Shown in pieces: positions 4,713-6,403 of a stretch of 6,403 bases of DNA. Location of the stretch: the NCBI GenBank assembly GCA_030533315.1, contig JAUNJL010000085.1:3180-9582 (forward strand), written 5' to 3'. Within the stretch, counting starts at the first letter, position 1. The number at the start of each line of letters is the position of its first letter. The notes beneath the pieces were generated by a model. It was given only the letters and a program-made list of their open reading frames with translations. It was not told the origin of the DNA and ran no database searches. Source of the stretch: Eubacteriales bacterium. Lineage in GTDB: Bacteria > Bacillota_A > Clostridia > Lachnospirales > Lachnospiraceae. Made by a program: the position numbers and the translations under genes.

Positions 4713-6403
4713 ATGGCGTTCACCCATCTTCACGTTCATACAGAGTATAGTCTGCTGGACGGTTCGAATAAAATCAAGGAATATGTGGCCAGGGTCCGGG
4801 AGCTGGGAATGGACAGCGCGGCCATCACGGACCATGGCGTGATGTACGGGGTCATAGACTTTTACCGGGAGGCGAAGGCGGCGGGGATCAATCCCATCCT
4901 GGGCTGCGAGGTGTACGTGGCTCCCGGCTCCCGCTTTGACCGGGAGGTTGGCAGCGGGGACGACCGCTACTACCATCTGGTGCTTTTGGCGGAAAACAAC
5001 CAGGGATACCAAAACCTGATGAAGCTGGTCTCCAAGGGCTTTGTGGAGGGCTTTTATTATAAGCCCAGGGTGGATCTGGAGCTTCTCCGCCAGTATCACG
5101 AGGGCATCATCGCCTTAAGCGCCTGTCTGGCGGGGGAGGTGTCCCGGTGGCTGCTGCGGGGGATGTATGAGGACGCCAAAAAGGCGGCTCTGCGGTATGA
5201 GGAGATCTTTGGGAAGGGAAACTTTTTCCTGGAGCTTCAGGATCACGGGATCTCGGAGCAGCAGATGGTCAACCAGCAGCTTATGCGCCTCCATCAGGAG
5301 ACGGGCATCGACCTGGTGGCTACCAACGACGTTCATTATACCTACGCCCAGGACGCCGGCCCTCACGACATCCTTTTGTGCCTTCAGACCGGCAAAAAGC
5401 TTACCGACACGGACCGGATGCGCTACGAGGGCGGCCAGTATTACGTGAAATCCCAGGAGGAGATGGCGGCCCTCTTTCCCTATGCCCTGGAGGCCCTGGA
5501 AAACACCCACCGGATCGCCGAACGCTGTCATGTGGAGATCGAGTTTGGAAAAACAAAGCTGCCCCGTTACGATGTGCCTAAGGGGTATACCTCCTGGGAA
5601 TACTTAAACAAGCTGTGCCGGGAGGGGCTGAAGGAAAAATACCCCTCTGTTACAAAGGAGCTGGAGGAGCGCCTGGACTATGAGCTGAACACCATCAAAA
5701 ACATGGGGTATGTGGACTACTTCCTCATTGTGTGGGATTTCATCAAGTACGCCAGGGATCACCAGATCATGGTGGGGCCGGGCCGGGGCTCCGCCGCGGG
5801 AAGCCTGGTGGCCTACACCCTGGGGATCACCCAACTGGACCCCCTGCGGTATGAGCTTCTTTTTGAGCGCTTCCTGAACCCGGAGCGGGTGTCCATGCCG
5901 GATATTGACGTGGACTTCTGCTTTGAGCGCCGCCAGGAGGTCATCGACTACGTGGTGGAAAAATACGGGAAGGACTGCGTGGTGCAGATCGTCACCTTCG
6001 GTACCCTGGCCGCCCGGGGCGTGATCCGGGATGTGGGGCGGGTGCTGGATATGCCCTACGCCCAGGTGGACGTTATCGCGAAAATGATCCCCCAGGAGTT
6101 GAACATCACCATCGACAAGGCCCTGGAGATGAACCCGGAGCTGCGGAAAAACTATGAGGAGCAGGAGGACATCCACCGGCTCATCGACATCGCGAAGCGA
6201 CTGGAGGGCCTTCCCCGCCACACCTCCATGCACGCGGCAGGAGTGGTGATCAGCCAGAAGGAGGTGGACGAGTACGTGCCCCTCTCCAGAGCCCAGGACG
6301 GAACCATCGTCACCCAGTTCCCCATGACTACCCTGGAGGAGCTGGGTCTGCTGAAAATGGACTTTCTGGGACTTCGGACCCTGACTGTGATCCAGAACGC
6401 CGT
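4713..6403 (+). CDS. dnaE: DNA polymerase III subunit alpha (DnaE), 3' end outside window
   Basis: The first 563 codons of a DnaE replicative/repair polymerase alpha subunit are present and remain open to the window edge; full proteins are about 1,100-1,200 residues. The N-terminal PHP domain (residues 1 to about 270) starts MAFTHLHVHTEYSLLDG. The polymerase core shows GPGRGSAAGSLVAYTLGIT from residue 355, PDIDVDF with catalytic D397 and D399, and KMDFLGLRTLT with D550, matching E. coli D401, D403 and D555. The fingers, little-finger tip, beta-binding and OB regions lie beyond the edge. All PHP metal ligands appear present (H5, H7, D16, D40/H41, E66, H88, C138, D206, H208), unlike the degenerate E. 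coli PHP domain. AGGAGG at 4703-4708 supports ATG 4713. An in-frame ATG at 4680 would add 11 residues (MPRNSGQRGGN), but the family normally begins just before the THLHVH motif. Confidence 0.97.
   Translation, partial: MAFTHLHVHTEYSLLDGSNKIKEYVARVRELGMDSAAITDHGVMYGVIDFYREAKAAGINPILGCEVYVAPGSRFDREVGSGDDRYYHLVLLAENNQGYQNLMKLVSKGFVEGFYYKPRVDLELLRQYHEGIIALSACLAGEVSRWLLRGMYEDAKKAALRYEEIFGKGNFFLELQDHGISEQQMVNQQLMRLHQETGIDLVATNDVHYTYAQDAGPHDILLCLQTGKKLTDTDRMRYEGGQYYVKSQEEMAALFPYALEALENTHRIAERCHVEIEFGKTKLPRYDVPKGYTSWEYLNKLCREGLKEKYPSVTKELEERLDYELNTIKNMGYVDYFLIVWDFIKYARDHQIMVGPGRGSAAGSLVAYTLGITQLDPLRYELLFERFLNPERVSMPDIDVDFCFERRQEVIDYVVEKYGKDCVVQIVTFGTLAARGVIRDVGRVLDMPYAQVDVIAKMIPQELNITIDKALEMNPELRKNYEEQEDIHRLIDIAKRLEGLPRHTSMHAAGVVISQKEVDEYVPLSRAQDGTIVTQFPMTTLEELGLLKMDFLGLRTLTVIQNA

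Noticed and set aside
3803..4723. 306-codon open frame on the - strand opposite cvfB
   Set aside because: It is the mirror of a GC-rich real gene. It has no recognisable domain, is rich in His/Leu/Pro as expected from antisense codon bias, and cvfB on the + strand is firmly supported.
4670..4750. Short GTG-started basic peptide frame overlapping the dnaE start
   Set aside because: The AGGAGG is 13 nt away, the frame overlaps dnaE, and nothing supports it as coding.
5604..6233. 209-codon - strand frame opposite dnaE, with similar shadows opposite the importer genes (2352-2810, 2846-3481, 1657-2061)
   Set aside because: All lie fully inside strongly identified + strand genes, have His/Gln/Val-rich antisense composition and match no family.
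1..6403. Mobile element, CRISPR array, tRNA/rRNA, or known riboswitch/T-box
   Set aside because: I saw no transposase or integrase, no regularly spaced repeats, no cloverleaf or rRNA sequence, and no T-box or riboswitch core motif.

Overview
The window looks like chromosomal housekeeping DNA from a Clostridia-class Firmicute, most likely a gut Lachnospiraceae-type anaerobe. The basis is strong AGGAGG ribosome binding sites, GC-rich third codon positions, a CvfB/YitL-type RNA-binding protein and a Firmicute-like DnaE. The assignment comes from sequence style and recalled families, not a database search. All genes lie on the + strand and there is no gene-free stretch longer than about 200 bases.

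Layout. (1) 1-861 is the 3' part of an SPFH/band-7 protein gene that enters from the left edge, followed 4 nt later by a 63-residue ribbon-helix-helix (RHH) protein gene (866-1057). (2) 1054-1191 is a dense control region. It holds a good sigma-A-type promoter (TTGACT, 17 nt, TATCAT), a 30-bp dyad covering the promoter spacer and -10 box, and an intrinsic terminator only a few bases after the predicted start of transcription. (3) 1192-3595 is a complete polar amino-acid ABC importer operon in the order binding protein, permease, ATPase. It closes with a very strong hairpin terminator at 3614-3657. (4) 3652-3793 carries a promoter that uses the terminator T-tract as its -35 region, then a structured leader, leading to cvfB (3794-4636). 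(5) 4637-4712 is a compact, highly foldable leader, followed by dnaE (4713 to beyond the right edge), the DNA polymerase III alpha subunit. The window keeps its PHP domain and all three catalytic aspartates and then stops.

How the parts fit. The importer genes form one transcription unit: binding protein and permease are 17 nt apart, and permease and ATPase overlap or nearly touch. Their supply looks controlled at the promoter (dyad) and possibly by early termination. cvfB and dnaE are consecutive and may be partly co-transcribed, with a second weaker promoter candidate inside the end of cvfB. The SPFH and RHH genes form a separate short operon ending in the first control region.

No mobile element, CRISPR array, tRNA, rRNA or obviously new multigene system is visible. 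The points worth following up are the three intergenic control regions, the absence of a lipobox in the binding protein, and small oddities in the SPFH protein.
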